Shown here: positions 8,965-17,096 of the stretch, one piece after another
How the letters are laid out: each line of letters starts with the position of its first letter
How positions within the stretch are numbered: position 1 is the first letter of the stretch
From: Chitinophagaceae bacterium
GTDB lineage: Bacteria > Bacteroidota > Bacteroidia > Chitinophagales > Chitinophagaceae
Direction: 5' to 3'
Assembly: GCA_023957155.1 (NCBI GenBank)
Contig: JAMLHK010000002.1
Location: 310,001 to 374,000, forward strand
Length of the DNA: 64,000 nt
Position numbers and translations under genes: made by a program
Notes under the pieces: generated by a model
The model's database searches: none
Told to the model about the DNA's origin: nothing
The model's input: only the letters and a program-made list of their open reading frames with translations

Positions 8965-9384
8965 TTAAAGTGCCGTCTGTTTTTCGCCCTGCTTCACTAA
9001 TTTCCAGAAGCTAACCGCGTCTGTAGGATAAGGAATGCAGAGGTAGTCTGAAGTTCTTTGTTGCTCCCTGTATGCAGGGCTTTGCAGTATAGCACAGATG
9101 TAATGGAACAGGTCAACGGGTGCATAGCTAAGCCTGAATTCCGGGCGTACTTCTTCACTGTTGATAAAACACACTTCACTCTCCTTTTCCTTTTCAGGTA
9201 CAAAGGATAGCCCAAGGTCTGCGGCTATCTTTTGAATGACTCCCGGCTCAATGGCGGATATAGTTTTCTTTATGAGGTCAGTATACCAGCCTGCTTCCTG
9301 TATAGAACCGGGATGTACTTCCAGCAAAAAGCCGGGCACATGAAAAGAATTGTTGCTGTCATCGTTAATTCCCCCTGTTGTCAT
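8965..9384 (-). CDS. Short protein resembling the C-terminal tail of type ISP restriction enzymes
   Basis: This 139-residue frame has no methylase or helicase motif. Its last 90 residues resemble the very end of single-chain type ISP (LlaBIII-like) restriction-modification enzymes: IQKIAADLGLSFVPEKE, then APVDLFHYICAILQSPAYRE, then YLCIPYPTDAVSFWKLVKQG. In full enzymes this tail closes a target-recognition region after some 1000 residues of nuclease, helicase and methylase. Here only the tail is present, behind a novel N terminus with its own ATG, 27 bp after the MFS gene. It could be a decayed remnant or a captured tail used as a stand-alone protein. The frame is intact, which slightly favours expression. 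The family call is from memory of the motif. Confidence 0.62.
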   Translation of the reverse strand: MTTGGINDDSNNSFHVPGFLLEVHPGSIQEAGWYTDLIKKTISAIEPGVIQKIAADLGLSFVPEKEKESEVCFINSEEVRPEFRLSYAPVDLFHYICAILQSPAYREQQRTSDYLCIPYPTDAVSFWKLVKQGEKQTAL

Positions 9385-9411
9385 AATACGTTTTTCAGTT
9401 TTTTGAAGCGG

Positions 9412-10635
9412 CTACACTTTTGGTTGTTTCAGGTTAGGCAAAAAACCTGTCAGCAGCCCGATCAGGGGTAAAAAGGAACATACCTTATATACATATTCAA
9501 TGCTGGTGACGTCAGCAAGCTTACCGAGTAATGCCGATCCGATGCCGCCCATACCGAATGCAAACCCAAAAAAGAGCCCCGACACCATTCCCACTTTGCC
9601 CGGCAGCAGTTCCTGTGCATACACCAGTATAGCAGAAAATGCCGAAGCCAGTATAACACCGATAATGAAGATCAGAATGCCTGTCCAGAAAAGATTAGCA
9701 TAAGGCAGCGCCAGTGAAAAAGGCGCAACGCCCAGTATAGAGCCCCATATCACGTACTTACGGCCGATCCGGTCGCCAATAGGTCCGCCGGCCAATGTGC
9801 CTGCGGCAACTGCGGCTAAAAAGACAAACAGGTAGATCTGGGATTGCTGTATGCTTACGCCGAATTTATCTATTACATAAAAAGTAAAATAAGAACTGAT
9901 GCCCGCCATGTAAAAATATTTGGAGAAGATCAGCAGTAGGAGTATAATAATGGAAACCGCTATTTTATTTTTTGAGAGATGATGCGGTATTCCGGCACTC
10001 TTCGTTTTTTTGGAAATGAACAGGTAGTTGACGCTATACCACTGCCCTACCCTCCATAATACAAAAATAGCCAGTAGAGCGATAACGGAAAACCATGAAA
10101 TGCTGTGCCTGCCGTGCGGAAGAATGATAAAAGCGGCCAGCAAAGGTCCAATAGCCGAGCCTGCGTTACCGCCCACCTGGAAAATGGATTGTGCTAATCC
10201 GCGGCGTAGTCCGGCTGCCATATAAGCTACTTTAGATGCTTCGGGGTGAAAAACAGAAGACCCCATACCAATCAGCGCAACAGCGATCAGCACACCGTGA
10301 AAACTTTCTACGCTGGCAAGTAATATCAACCCGATGAGGGTAAGTGTCATACCGGCTGCCAATGAAAAAGGCTGCGGTTTTTTATCAGTATACAGTCCTA
10401 CCAATGGCTGTAGTAAGGATGCGGTGAGCTGGAAAGTAAGCGTTATCAACCCGATTTGTACAAAGCTCAAAGAAAAAGCATCTTTAAGCTGGGGATAGAT
10501 AGCCGGGATAATAGACTGAATGGTATCATTTAGCAGGTGAGAAAAACTGATAGCAAAAAGTATGGGGAAAACGGTTTGTTGTGCTTCCTGGTTCATGCCG
10601 AAAGCTAAGCTCTCTGCATCATTGCTCTTCATCAT
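9412..10635 (-). CDS. fsr: MFS exporter, fosmidomycin-resistance (Fsr) type
   Basis: This 407-residue protein has about twelve hydrophobic segments and belongs to the major facilitator superfamily. The N terminus (FSHLLNDTIQSIIPAIYPQLKDAF), the loop LVGLYTDKKPQPFSL and GMGSSVFHPEASKVAYMAAG in the middle of the first half are hallmarks of the Fsr branch. The second half has GGPIGDRIGRKYVIWGS. Known Fsr proteins export fosmidomycin and related compounds from the inner membrane with proton antiport; the natural substrate here is unknown. It is the first gene of a minus-strand run with the ISP-tail gene, the GyrI-like protein and possibly the Gfo/Idh gene. Two Met codons open the frame, and a further Met14 (MNQEAQQ) could also be the start. 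Confidence 0.88.
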   Translation of the reverse strand: MMKSNDAESLAFGMNQEAQQTVFPILFAISFSHLLNDTIQSIIPAIYPQLKDAFSLSFVQIGLITLTFQLTASLLQPLVGLYTDKKPQPFSLAAGMTLTLIGLILLASVESFHGVLIAVALIGMGSSVFHPEASKVAYMAAGLRRGLAQSIFQVGGNAGSAIGPLLAAFIILPHGRHSISWFSVIALLAIFVLWRVGQWYSVNYLFISKKTKSAGIPHHLSKNKIAVSIIILLLLIFSKYFYMAGISSYFTFYVIDKFGVSIQQSQIYLFVFLAAVAAGTLAGGPIGDRIGRKYVIWGSILGVAPFSLALPYANLFWTGILIFIIGVILASAFSAILVYAQELLPGKVGMVSGLFFGFAFGMGGIGSALLGKLADVTSIEYVYKVCSFLPLIGLLTGFLPNLKQPKV

Positions 10636-10781
10636 AGTGAACGCCTTTGAAGATGCGAAATTAGTGCTTTCAGCATTAACCCAATGATTGCATGTTTGCT
10701 GTTTACGATTCGTGAATGCGTGAATGCCTGCTTTTTTATACCTTTATCCGTATTGTATTTTTAATTTAAAATTTTATTATT

Positions 10782-11015
10782 ATGGCAGATGTCTGGTTAT
10801 CCTCATTAATTACAGCAACACCACAGGAAGGTTTCGAACTGGCTATTACACTATCCCGGAGGGGAGTAAAATACACCCAGCCGGATACCGAAGTACTCCA
10901 TAAATTACGTCCTGATTATGCTAATAATGCAGATAGCTTAACGGCGGCTTCGCATGTAATTGCTATTAACTTTCAGACTGTTGCCGCCGCAAATGATTAT
11001 TGGCGGAAAAAATAA
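10782..11015 (+). CDS. Small hypothetical protein (77 aa)
   Basis: An intact 77-codon frame starts at ATG 10782 after a very AT-rich leader and ends with TAA at 11015, about 75 bp before a bidirectional hairpin terminator. The sequence is soluble-looking (MADVWLSSLITATPQEGFEL, RRGVKYTQPDTEVLHKLRPDY), with no signal peptide or membrane segment. I do not recognise a family. Its isolation between divergent and convergent features, the leader and the terminator suggest a real small gene. It could still be a chance frame. Confidence 0.5.
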   Translation: MADVWLSSLITATPQEGFELAITLSRRGVKYTQPDTEVLHKLRPDYANNADSLTAASHVIAINFQTVAAANDYWRKK

Positions 11016-11091
11016 CCGGGTAGTTCAGGAAAAGTTTTACCGGGGTTAAATGGTTAGCGGGTACAATGCTCCCGCTCCTGGAAATAAAAAT

Positions 11092-11109
11092 GCTCCGCCG
11101 GGACGGAGC
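11092..11109. terminator. Bidirectional hairpin terminator
   Basis: GCTCCG (11092-11097) and CGGAGC (11104-11109) form a perfect 6-bp stem with a 6-nt loop, with A-rich sequence on the left and TTTATTTT on the right. On the minus strand it lies just after the tRNA-Ser and is followed by ATTTTTATTT, so it ends the tRNA transcript. On the plus strand it can serve the small gene at 10782-11015. Confidence 0.75.
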
Positions 11110-11120
11110 TTTATTTTCTG

Positions 11121-11209
11121 CGGTGAGGGCGGGATTCGAACCCGCGGTACAGAGTTACCCGTACGGCAGTTTAGCAAACTACTGATTTCAGCCACTCATC
11201 CACCTCACC
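11121..11209 (-). tRNA. tRNA-Ser (anticodon GCT)
   Basis: Read on the minus strand, the acceptor stem is GGTGAGG...CCTCACC with discriminator G. The D arm is GATGAGTGGCTGAAATC, the anticodon arm GTAGT-TTGCTAA-ACTGC gives anticodon GCT (plus-strand AGC at 11173-11175), and the T arm is GCGGGTTCGAATCCCGC. A long variable arm lies between the anticodon and T arms, as in class II serine tRNAs. It reads AGC/AGU codons. The 3' CCA is not encoded (CAG follows the discriminator) and must be added by the CCA-adding enzyme. A consensus promoter lies upstream and a hairpin terminator downstream. Confidence 0.95.
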
Positions 11210-11226
11210 TCTTGCTGAAAGGACGG

Positions 11227-11258
11227 CAAAAATAGGGCGATTCAGTATAAAACCCAAA
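11227..11258 (-). promoter_or_regulatory. Promoter of tRNA-Ser (Bacteroidota sigma70 type)
   Basis: On the minus strand, TTTG (11258-11255) is followed after 20 nt by TATTTTTG (11234-11227). This is an exact match to the Bacteroidota -33/-7 consensus TTTG and TAnnTTTG. The predicted start of transcription is about 10 nt before the tRNA 5' end. It is the clearest promoter in the window together with the one before the ArsR gene. Confidence 0.78.
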
Positions 11259-11260
11259 TA

Positions 11261-11536
11261 TTAAAACCGTATTACCCGAAAATCTTTATATCCTTTTATT
11301 CCTCCCTCTTTAACCGTTACATCCTGTACTTCGGCACGCGGCGGACCGTAATGGCACCAGGCAATCAAAGCACTTACGGATTCCTCTTCTCCCTCTGCTA
11401 TCAGCAATACAGATCCATCGGGCATATTCATTACTTCACCATGGATGCCTAAGCGTTCAGCCTGCTCTCTTGTGCTTCCCCGGTAGAATACACCCTGCAC
11501 TTTTCCTTTTATTGTTATTATTCTGTTTATAATCAT
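11261..11536 (-). CDS. acyP: Acylphosphatase
   Basis: This 91-residue cytoplasmic enzyme hydrolyses carboxyl-phosphate bonds, as in acetyl phosphate. The two family signatures are present: GKVQGVFYRGSTREQAERLG, whose Arg binds the phosphate, and GEVMNMPDGSVLLIAEGE, whose Asn positions the attacking water. The end KGYKDFRVIRF is also typical. Length is normal for the family. The gene precedes the tRNA-Ser on the same strand, but that has its own promoter, so the two need not be co-transcribed. Confidence 0.95.
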   Translation of the reverse strand: MIINRIITIKGKVQGVFYRGSTREQAERLGIHGEVMNMPDGSVLLIAEGEEESVSALIAWCHYGPPRAEVQDVTVKEGGIKGYKDFRVIRF

Positions 11537-11729
11537 ACCCGTATATTATTTCAATACTAAAATAATAAAAGACGGATGGAAAGGAGAACAGTCCGGCTGT
11601 AAATTCTGCTATGGAAGTTGTATCGTGTATCTGCAAGACGCGCAGCAGAAGTAACTATAGGAACCCGTACAGGATGCGGAAAATTAAAACAGAATACTTT
11701 ACTGTTGATATTATGAGACGAATTCTATT

Positions 11730-13163
11730 TTACATGGCAGCAAGCTGCACTTTCTGTTGTAGTTCTACAACACTTTCCCTGAAAAGTCCATCGGTATCCA
11801 TTAGATCTTTTACCGTCTGGCAGGAATGAATAACCGTAGTATGATCTCTTCCCCCGAAATGTTCCCCGATTGTTTTTAAAGAGTTTTTGGTGAATTGCTT
11901 TGCCAGGTACATGGTGATTTGTCGTGCCTGAACAATTTCCCTTTTGCGGGTTTTTTGAAGAAGCCGCTCGTACGGAAGATCAAAGTAGTCGCAGACCATT
12001 TTTTGAATGGTTTCTATCGTGATTTCCCTGGATGATGTTTTTACGAAATTCCGAAGTACTTTTTTAGCTAATTCAAGATCTATTTCCCTTTTGTTGAGCG
12101 ATGATTGTGCTAAGAGAGAGATCAGGGCGCCTTCCAGCTCTCTTACATTGCTTTGAATGTTGTATGCGATATACTTTACCACTTCTTTAGGCATCTCCAG
12201 CCCGTCATTTTTCATCTTCTTTTCTAAGATGTCCATCCGGGTTTCGTAGTCGGGCACTTGCATATCGGCGCTCAGTCCCCAGCGAAAACGGCTCAGCAAT
12301 CTTTCCTGTACCCCTTCGAGGTCTTTAGGTGATTTATCCGAGGTGAGAATGAGTTGTTTTCCACTCTGGTGCAAATGATTGAATATAGCAAAAAGGGCAT
12401 CCTGTGATTTTTCCGCACGGTTAAAGAACTGCACATCATCCACGATCAAAATATCAATCATCTGGTAAAAATGAATAAAATCATTGATCGCGTTATTGCG
12501 GCTGTGATCCACGAACTGGTTAATGAATTTTTCCGAGCTTACATATAACACTACCTTGTGTGCATGAAGACGTTTTATTTCATTTCCTATTGCCTGTGCC
12601 AGGTGTGTTTTGCCTAATCCCACCCCACCGTAAATAACCAGTGGATTAAAAGATGTTGTTCCGGGTTTTTCCGCAATGGTTTTACCTGCTCTGCAGGCTA
12701 CGCGGTTACAGGCGCCTTCAATAAAAGATTCAAATGTGTAAATGGGATTGAGCTGCGAATCAATCTGCATCTTTTTTAATCCCGGAATTACAAAAGGATT
12801 TTTTACCGGGTTATTGATAACCAGGGGAAAGTCTATTTCATTATTTGAATAGGTTTTAAAACCATGACCGGGCACATCCATAGTAAGCGGTTTATTCTTG
12901 TCATTGCCACTATCTACCATTATCCGGTATTCCAGTCGCGCATCTTTACCTAATTCTCTCTTCAAAGTCTTTGCCAATAAATTTACATAGTGCTCTTCGA
13001 GGTATTCGTAAAAGAACTGGCTGGGTACCTGTATGGTCAATACCTTATTATTTAATCCTATCGGTTTAATAGGTTCAAACCAGGTTTTATAATGCTGCCA
13101 TTCTACAATATCTTTTATGATGCTAAGACAATTGAACCATACTTTATCATGTGTTTTATCCAT
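11730..13163 (-). CDS. dnaA: Chromosomal replication initiator protein DnaA
   Basis: The 477-residue protein has the four DnaA domains: an N-terminal helical domain (about 1-90), a linker, the AAA+ ATPase and a C-terminal DNA-binding domain. Walker A is GGVGLGKT at 179-186 and Walker B is ILIVDDVQF at 238-246. The arginine-finger region is RLLSRFRWG near 288-296. The DnaA signature GGRDHTTVIHS sits near residue 447 and reads the DnaA box. DnaA-ATP melts oriC to start replication and also represses its own gene. A consensus DnaA box lies about 70 bp upstream, at the likely transcription start. The gene is not followed by dnaN or recF as in many other phyla; its neighbour is the 5'-nucleotidase pair on the same strand upstream. 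Confidence 0.98.
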   Translation of the reverse strand: MDKTHDKVWFNCLSIIKDIVEWQHYKTWFEPIKPIGLNNKVLTIQVPSQFFYEYLEEHYVNLLAKTLKRELGKDARLEYRIMVDSGNDKNKPLTMDVPGHGFKTYSNNEIDFPLVINNPVKNPFVIPGLKKMQIDSQLNPIYTFESFIEGACNRVACRAGKTIAEKPGTTSFNPLVIYGGVGLGKTHLAQAIGNEIKRLHAHKVVLYVSSEKFINQFVDHSRNNAINDFIHFYQMIDILIVDDVQFFNRAEKSQDALFAIFNHLHQSGKQLILTSDKSPKDLEGVQERLLSRFRWGLSADMQVPDYETRMDILEKKMKNDGLEMPKEVVKYIAYNIQSNVRELEGALISLLAQSSLNKREIDLELAKKVLRNFVKTSSREITIETIQKMVCDYFDLPYERLLQKTRKREIVQARQITMYLAKQFTKNSLKTIGEHFGGRDHTTVIHSCQTVKDLMDTDGLFRESVVELQQKVQLAAM

Positions 13164-13230
13164 TATCCGTAAAGCAGTTTATATATTGAATTAAGTATAT
13201 TATCGTCTGAATGGTTTTTCATTTTTTTGA

Positions 13231-13277
13231 TGTGAATAACTCATCAAAAAATAATTGGGCAGGGCGGCGAATATCAA
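13231..13277 (-). promoter_or_regulatory. Probable dnaA promoter with overlapping DnaA box
   Basis: On the minus strand, TTG (13277-13275), 21 nt and TATTTTTTG (13253-13245) form a near-consensus -33/-7 pair. The sequence TTATTCACA (plus-strand TGTGAATAA at 13231-13239), an allowed DnaA box, falls a few nt after the -7 element, where transcription should begin. A second, imperfect box (TTATTCACT) is at 13303-13311. Binding of DnaA here would block transcription, so autorepression is likely. Two boxes are too few to call this oriC. Confidence 0.5.
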
Positions 13278-13302
13278 TAATTCCTGTTGAAAAAAAAATT
13301 TT

Positions 13303-14232
13303 TTATTCACTTGTTTTTTCCCCTATAAGGAGCGTGTTTGTTTTCGCCAAATTTTTATTTTTCCCGAAAACAAAATCAAGTCTCCCCAAACATATTCCTC
13401 CCCATCCTACCTGGTTAATTATCACATCGTTACCGGTTTTATTTTTACTGATCACCGGCTTTTGCATAAATGTATGCGTGTGTCCTCCAATGATCAGGTC
13501 TATGTGTTCTGTTTCTTTCGCTAATATCTCATCACTGATCCTGTTGCGTTCCCTGTACCGGTATCCGAGATGGGATAAACAGATCACCAGGTCGCATCCT
13601 TCTTTCTTTTTTAAACGGGCTGCAATTTTATTTGCCTGCCCCACCGGATCAAGATACAGCGTATTACCGTATAAAGTATCCGGTACCAGTCCTTTTAATG
13701 CGATACCAACACCGGTAACACCGATCTTAAGCTTTCCTTTTTTAAAGATCTTATAGGGAATTGAGCGGTGTTCCATTGGTGTTCCTGTAAAATCATAATT
13801 ACAGAGCAGAACAGGAAAGTCTGCATACTGTAACTGGGTGGCAAAATTCTCTAATCCGGCATCAAAATCATGATTACCCATAATCGTGCCATCATATTTC
13901 ATTTTGCTCATTGCTTTTATTTCGGGTTCGCCTTTATAAAAATTAAAATAAGGTGTTCCCTGGAATATGTCACCGGCATCTAATAAAAGCACATGCTCTT
14001 CTTCTCTTCGTATAGCATGGATTAATGCTGCGCGGGCGGCTACTCCGCCCAAGCCCGCATTTCTGGTGCCGTCCATTGGAAAAGGTTCTAATCTGCTGTG
14101 CACATCATTGGTATGCAAAACCGTAAGTCTTTGCACAGGATCTGTCTCGTTACCCACAACAAAATCCGGTGATGCCAGTACTCCACCCGTAATCATTGCG
14201 GATTGACGTATAAAGTTTCTTCTATTGAGCAT
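13303..14232 (-). CDS. 5'-nucleotidase family metallophosphoesterase, catalytic-domain protein
   Basis: This 309-residue protein is the N-terminal half of a UshA/5'-nucleotidase-type enzyme. It starts with a TAT-like signal (NRRNFIRQSAMITGGVLA). Metal-binding motifs follow: VLHTNDVHSRLEPF, LLDAGDIFQGTPYF, IMGNHDFDAG and IIGGHTHTFM, the four blocks of the calcineurin-like dimetal site. It should remove phosphate from nucleotides or related esters in the periplasm. It lacks the substrate-binding C-terminal domain, which is encoded by the gene just upstream (14222-14965). The two frames overlap by 11 bp, implying coupled translation and a two-subunit enzyme. The split arrangement is known in Bacteroidota. 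Confidence 0.93.
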   Translation of the reverse strand: MLNRRNFIRQSAMITGGVLASPDFVVGNETDPVQRLTVLHTNDVHSRLEPFPMDGTRNAGLGGVAARAALIHAIRREEEHVLLLDAGDIFQGTPYFNFYKGEPEIKAMSKMKYDGTIMGNHDFDAGLENFATQLQYADFPVLLCNYDFTGTPMEHRSIPYKIFKKGKLKIGVTGVGIALKGLVPDTLYGNTLYLDPVGQANKIAARLKKKEGCDLVICLSHLGYRYRERNRISDEILAKETEHIDLIIGGHTHTFMQKPVISKNKTGNDVIINQVGWGGICLGRLDFVFGKNKNLAKTNTLLIGEKTSE

Positions 14233-14965
14233 AGCTTACGCGATCTTCTATCCGGGAGGTTATACTTTTCCCCTGTGCATTTTGCTTACTAATATAATCA
14301 ATAAATGCATCTCTCACGAGGTAATCTGCAATTTTCGCCGGAATTACTTTCAGCATATCACAATTATCACCGCCATGAACGATGTAGTCGGAGTTTACAA
14401 TCCGGTACCGGGCATTGCTATCCAGCGGATTTGCTCCTATTTTTACGTCTACGGCTTTGTTGTTTTTAATTTTCATGGTTATCCCCGCTACCGGCCATCC
14501 CCCTTTTGCCGCGGTTAGGTTAAGAAAGTCCTGTAATACCCTTCCGCTGATCTCTTGCAGGGCTACCAGGTTGTCAAAGGGCATGATTTCATAAAGATTG
14601 CCTACTGTTATGGTACCTGATTTCAGGTAGCTCTTCCTGATTCCTCCGGGGTTTAAGAAAGCAGCATCAACCGGCGTATTAAATATTTCAGCAGCGCTTT
14701 CCCGCAGCGCATCGGCTAAAAAATTACCGAGCGTGCCCTCCGGCTGTTTTTTCTGCAGGGTTGTTTTGGCTGTTGCCAGTACGATTTGCATGGCACTGTG
14801 CAGGCTGTCTCCGTATGGTTGCAGGAATGAAACAAAGCTTGTGTCTAACAAATGTTGACCGGCAACATGGTATGTTGAATATTGAACGGACCGGGGTTGG
14901 TAGGAAAGCCGGCAGGACAGGATAATAATACAGGGTAATATGGCAGCGTAAATCTTTCTTTTCAT
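14222..14965 (-). CDS. 5'-nucleotidase C-terminal domain lipoprotein
   Basis: This 247-residue protein starts with a lipoprotein signal (IIILSC, Cys18). The rest matches the 5'-nucleotidase C-terminal domain that forms the nucleoside-binding pocket: GNFLADALRESAAEI, AFLNPGGIRKSYLKSG, LYEIMPFDNLVALQEISG, then GGWPVAGITMKI and the YIVHGGDNCDM loop. The Phe/Tyr residues that stack on the base are in the MPFDN and ARYRIVNSDY regions. It is first in the operon and its 3' end overlaps the start of the catalytic-domain gene by 11 bp. The lipid anchor may hold the pair at a membrane, while the partner carries a TAT-like signal. Confidence 0.92.
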   Translation of the reverse strand: MKRKIYAAILPCIIILSCRLSYQPRSVQYSTYHVAGQHLLDTSFVSFLQPYGDSLHSAMQIVLATAKTTLQKKQPEGTLGNFLADALRESAAEIFNTPVDAAFLNPGGIRKSYLKSGTITVGNLYEIMPFDNLVALQEISGRVLQDFLNLTAAKGGWPVAGITMKIKNNKAVDVKIGANPLDSNARYRIVNSDYIVHGGDNCDMLKVIPAKIADYLVRDAFIDYISKQNAQGKSITSRIEDRVSYAQ

Positions 14966-15058
14966 TTGTACAGCACTTGTCTTTCCCGCAGGAAGGTATA
15001 ATTTTTCTAAGCAGGAACAAAATCAAAAATTTCAAAATCGGGAGTCGGTTTTAACCGC

Positions 15059-15066
15059 TACATTTG
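15059..15066 (+). promoter_or_regulatory. Putative -7 box of the DUF3127 gene
   Basis: TACATTTG is an exact match to the Bacteroidota -7 consensus TAnnTTTG, 17 nt before the start codon at 15084. No good TTTG sits at the usual distance upstream, so the promoter call rests on the -7 element alone. The leader would be very short. Confidence 0.4.
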
Positions 15067-15083
15067 CGGATTAAAACTTAATC

Positions 15084-15464
15084 ATGAGCTACGAATTAAC
15101 CGGCATATTGATTGCCAAGTATGATACTGTTCAACGTACCGCGACATTTAAAACCCGGGAATTTGTGATTGAAAAATCGGAAGACATTGGAGGAAGGATA
15201 ATTACCAATTATGCCAAATTTCAATGCGTGCAGGATAAAACCACACTGCCCGACCGGTTCAGCATCGGTGAAACGGTAAAGGTGCATTTTAATATAAAAG
15301 GAACCAAATGGGAAAAGAACGGACAGGTGAATTATATCACTAATCTTGATGCCTGGAGGATGGAATCTGTTAATCTCCAGCAGCAGGAGCCGGTTGCCGC
15401 TCCCAATGATTTTACTTTAAGCGAAGCGCCATCGTCTCCCGTGGGAGATGATCTGCCGTTTTAA
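15084..15464 (+). CDS. DUF3127 protein with SSB-like acidic C-terminal tip
   Basis: This 126-residue protein belongs to the DUF3127 family of Bacteroidota, small OB-fold-like proteins. Visible segments are YELTGILIAKYDTVQRTATFK, an initial strand pair, KTREFVIEK, NYAKFQCVQDKTTL, and VKVHFNIKGTKWEKNG, all compatible with a single OB barrel. The last 40 residues are low-complexity (QQQEPVAAPND) and end in GDDLPF, very like the DDDIPF tip of single-stranded DNA-binding protein SSB, which recruits replication and repair proteins. A role on single-stranded DNA or as an SSB-interactome protein is therefore inferred. It lies between the 5'-nucleotidase pair and the FAD dehydrogenase, the latter starting 55 bp later on the same strand. 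Confidence 0.87.
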   Translation: MSYELTGILIAKYDTVQRTATFKTREFVIEKSEDIGGRIITNYAKFQCVQDKTTLPDRFSIGETVKVHFNIKGTKWEKNGQVNYITNLDAWRMESVNLQQQEPVAAPNDFTLSEAPSSPVGDDLPF

Positions 15465-15519
15465 TATACGCGTTCCGGCTGTTAACGGGATTTTGGGATA
15501 ACCACCTGACCCTTATTAT

Positions 15520-17094
15520 ATGCAAAAACAAATTGCGCTTCGTCTGCTTCCCGCTCAGGCGGCTTCATCCTTGCTGATCCGGGAGCAAATTGCTGCGGAG
15601 GAAGGAATTGCCGTTTCTGACGTATCAGGATTTCACATCATCCGGAAATCTGTTGATGCGAGGGGACGAAAGATAGGGATCATCCTTACTGTTCTTGCGT
15701 TTATCCGGGAGCCTTTTCAAGAGAGAGCAATACAGGAGTTTCATTTCCACCATGTAGCGCATGCCCAAAAGAAGGTAGTGGTGATAGGCGCCGGGCCGGC
15801 CGGTTTGTTTGCTGCTTTGAAGCTGATAGAAAACGGGATACAGCCCATTGTACTGGAAAGAGGAAAGGAAGTAAGAGCAAGAAGAAGAGACCTGGCTGTG
15901 TTGAATAAGGAAGGTATAATAAACCCCGAAAGCAATTATTGTTTTGGAGAAGGCGGTGCCGGCACGTATAGCGATGGGAAATTGTATACCCGCAGTAATA
16001 AGCGTGGCGACATTAACCGGATACTGAACCTGTTTGTACATTTTGGCGCAGGAGAAAACATTTTGTATGACGCCCATCCGCATATAGGTACCAATAAGCT
16101 TCCTCATATCATCACTGCTATGAGCAATACCATCCGGGATTGCGGCGGTCTAATTTTATTTGAAAAAAAAGTAACGGACTTCATTATAGAAAATGATGCG
16201 CTCAAATCGGTAAAAACTGCTGATGGATCCGTATTTGAAGCCGATGCGTTTATATTAGCCACCGGACATTCTGCGAGGGATATATACCGTTTGCTGGATC
16301 AGAAGAATATCGCTATTGAATTAAAGCCTTTTGCATTAGGTGTGCGTATTGAGCATCCGCAACAGCTTATTGACCAGATTCAGTATCATACTTTTCCCGG
16401 TGTTGCGCCTGCATTTACCAGGTCGCCTGACCTGCCACCTGCATCTTACAGCCTGGTAACGCAGGTGAGCGAACGCGGTGTGTTTTCATTTTGTATGTGC
16501 CCGGGGGGTATTATCGCACCCGCTGCTACATCGCCGGGGGAACTGGTAGTGAACGGCTGGAGTCCTTCTAAGCGAAATAATCCTTTTGCCAATAGTGGTA
16601 TTGTAGTGGCCGTTAATGAAAAGGATGTACAAAGTTTCAAAAAGCAGCGTGCTTTAGCCGCCATGTATTTCCAGGAAAGCGTAGAGCGGAAAGCATATAC
16701 GGCCGGGGGTGGTCAGTTTGTAGCACCGGCGCAACGTATGACTGACTTTGTTGAAAATAAATCTTCTTCTACTCTTCCGCGTTGTTCGTATTTGCCGGGA
16801 GTAACCGCCGTACCGCTGAAAGAAGTGTTACCCGCTTTTGTTTACCATACGCTTCGTGCAGGGTTGAGTGATTTTGGCAGAAAAATGAAAGGATACTATA
16901 GTAATGAAGCCATTATCGTGGCTACAGAAAGTCGTACCTCATCACCGGTGCGCATACCCCGTGATAAGGAAAAGCTGCACCATCCGCAAATTAAGAATCT
17001 TTATCCCTGTGCTGAAGGGGCGGGCTATGCCGGGGGAATAGTAAGTGCAGCGATGGATGGTGAAAAGATAGCGGCTGTTTTATCGGAAAAGTGA
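15520..17094 (+). CDS. FAD-dependent dehydrogenase (COG2509 type)
   Basis: This 524-residue cytoplasmic flavoprotein starts with a small ferredoxin-like domain (about 1-80). The dinucleotide-binding motif follows: VVVIGAGPAGLFAALKL with a terminal acidic IVLERGKEVRARR. Further family marks are NYCFGEGGAGTYSDGKLYTR, AFILATGHSARDIY and the C-terminal FAD site CAEGAGYAGGIVSAAMDG. The architecture and length match uncharacterised FAD dehydrogenases found widely in bacteria. The Cys in FSFCMCPGGIIAPAAT is shared in the family. The substrate is unknown. The gene stands 55 bp after the DUF3127 gene and may share its transcript. A MITE-like insertion begins 3 bp after the stop codon. Confidence 0.9.
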   Translation: MQKQIALRLLPAQAASSLLIREQIAAEEGIAVSDVSGFHIIRKSVDARGRKIGIILTVLAFIREPFQERAIQEFHFHHVAHAQKKVVVIGAGPAGLFAALKLIENGIQPIVLERGKEVRARRRDLAVLNKEGIINPESNYCFGEGGAGTYSDGKLYTRSNKRGDINRILNLFVHFGAGENILYDAHPHIGTNKLPHIITAMSNTIRDCGGLILFEKKVTDFIIENDALKSVKTADGSVFEADAFILATGHSARDIYRLLDQKNIAIELKPFALGVRIEHPQQLIDQIQYHTFPGVAPAFTRSPDLPPASYSLVTQVSERGVFSFCMCPGGIIAPAATSPGELVVNGWSPSKRNNPFANSGIVVAVNEKDVQSFKKQRALAAMYFQESVERKAYTAGGGQFVAPAQRMTDFVENKSSSTLPRCSYLPGVTAVPLKEVLPAFVYHTLRAGLSDFGRKMKGYYSNEAIIVATESRTSSPVRIPRDKEKLHHPQIKNLYPCAEGAGYAGGIVSAAMDGEKIAAVLSEK

Positions 17095-17096
17095 CT

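Noticed and set aside
13164-13302. Possible oriC next to dnaA
   Set aside because: Only one consensus DnaA box and one imperfect box are present, without a cluster or clear unwinding region, and dnaN/recF are not adjacent. The boxes are better read as operator sites for dnaA.
15625-16107. 160-codon minus-strand frame inside the FAD dehydrogenase gene
   Set aside because: It is antisense to a conserved flavoprotein with clear motifs and has no family resemblance of its own.
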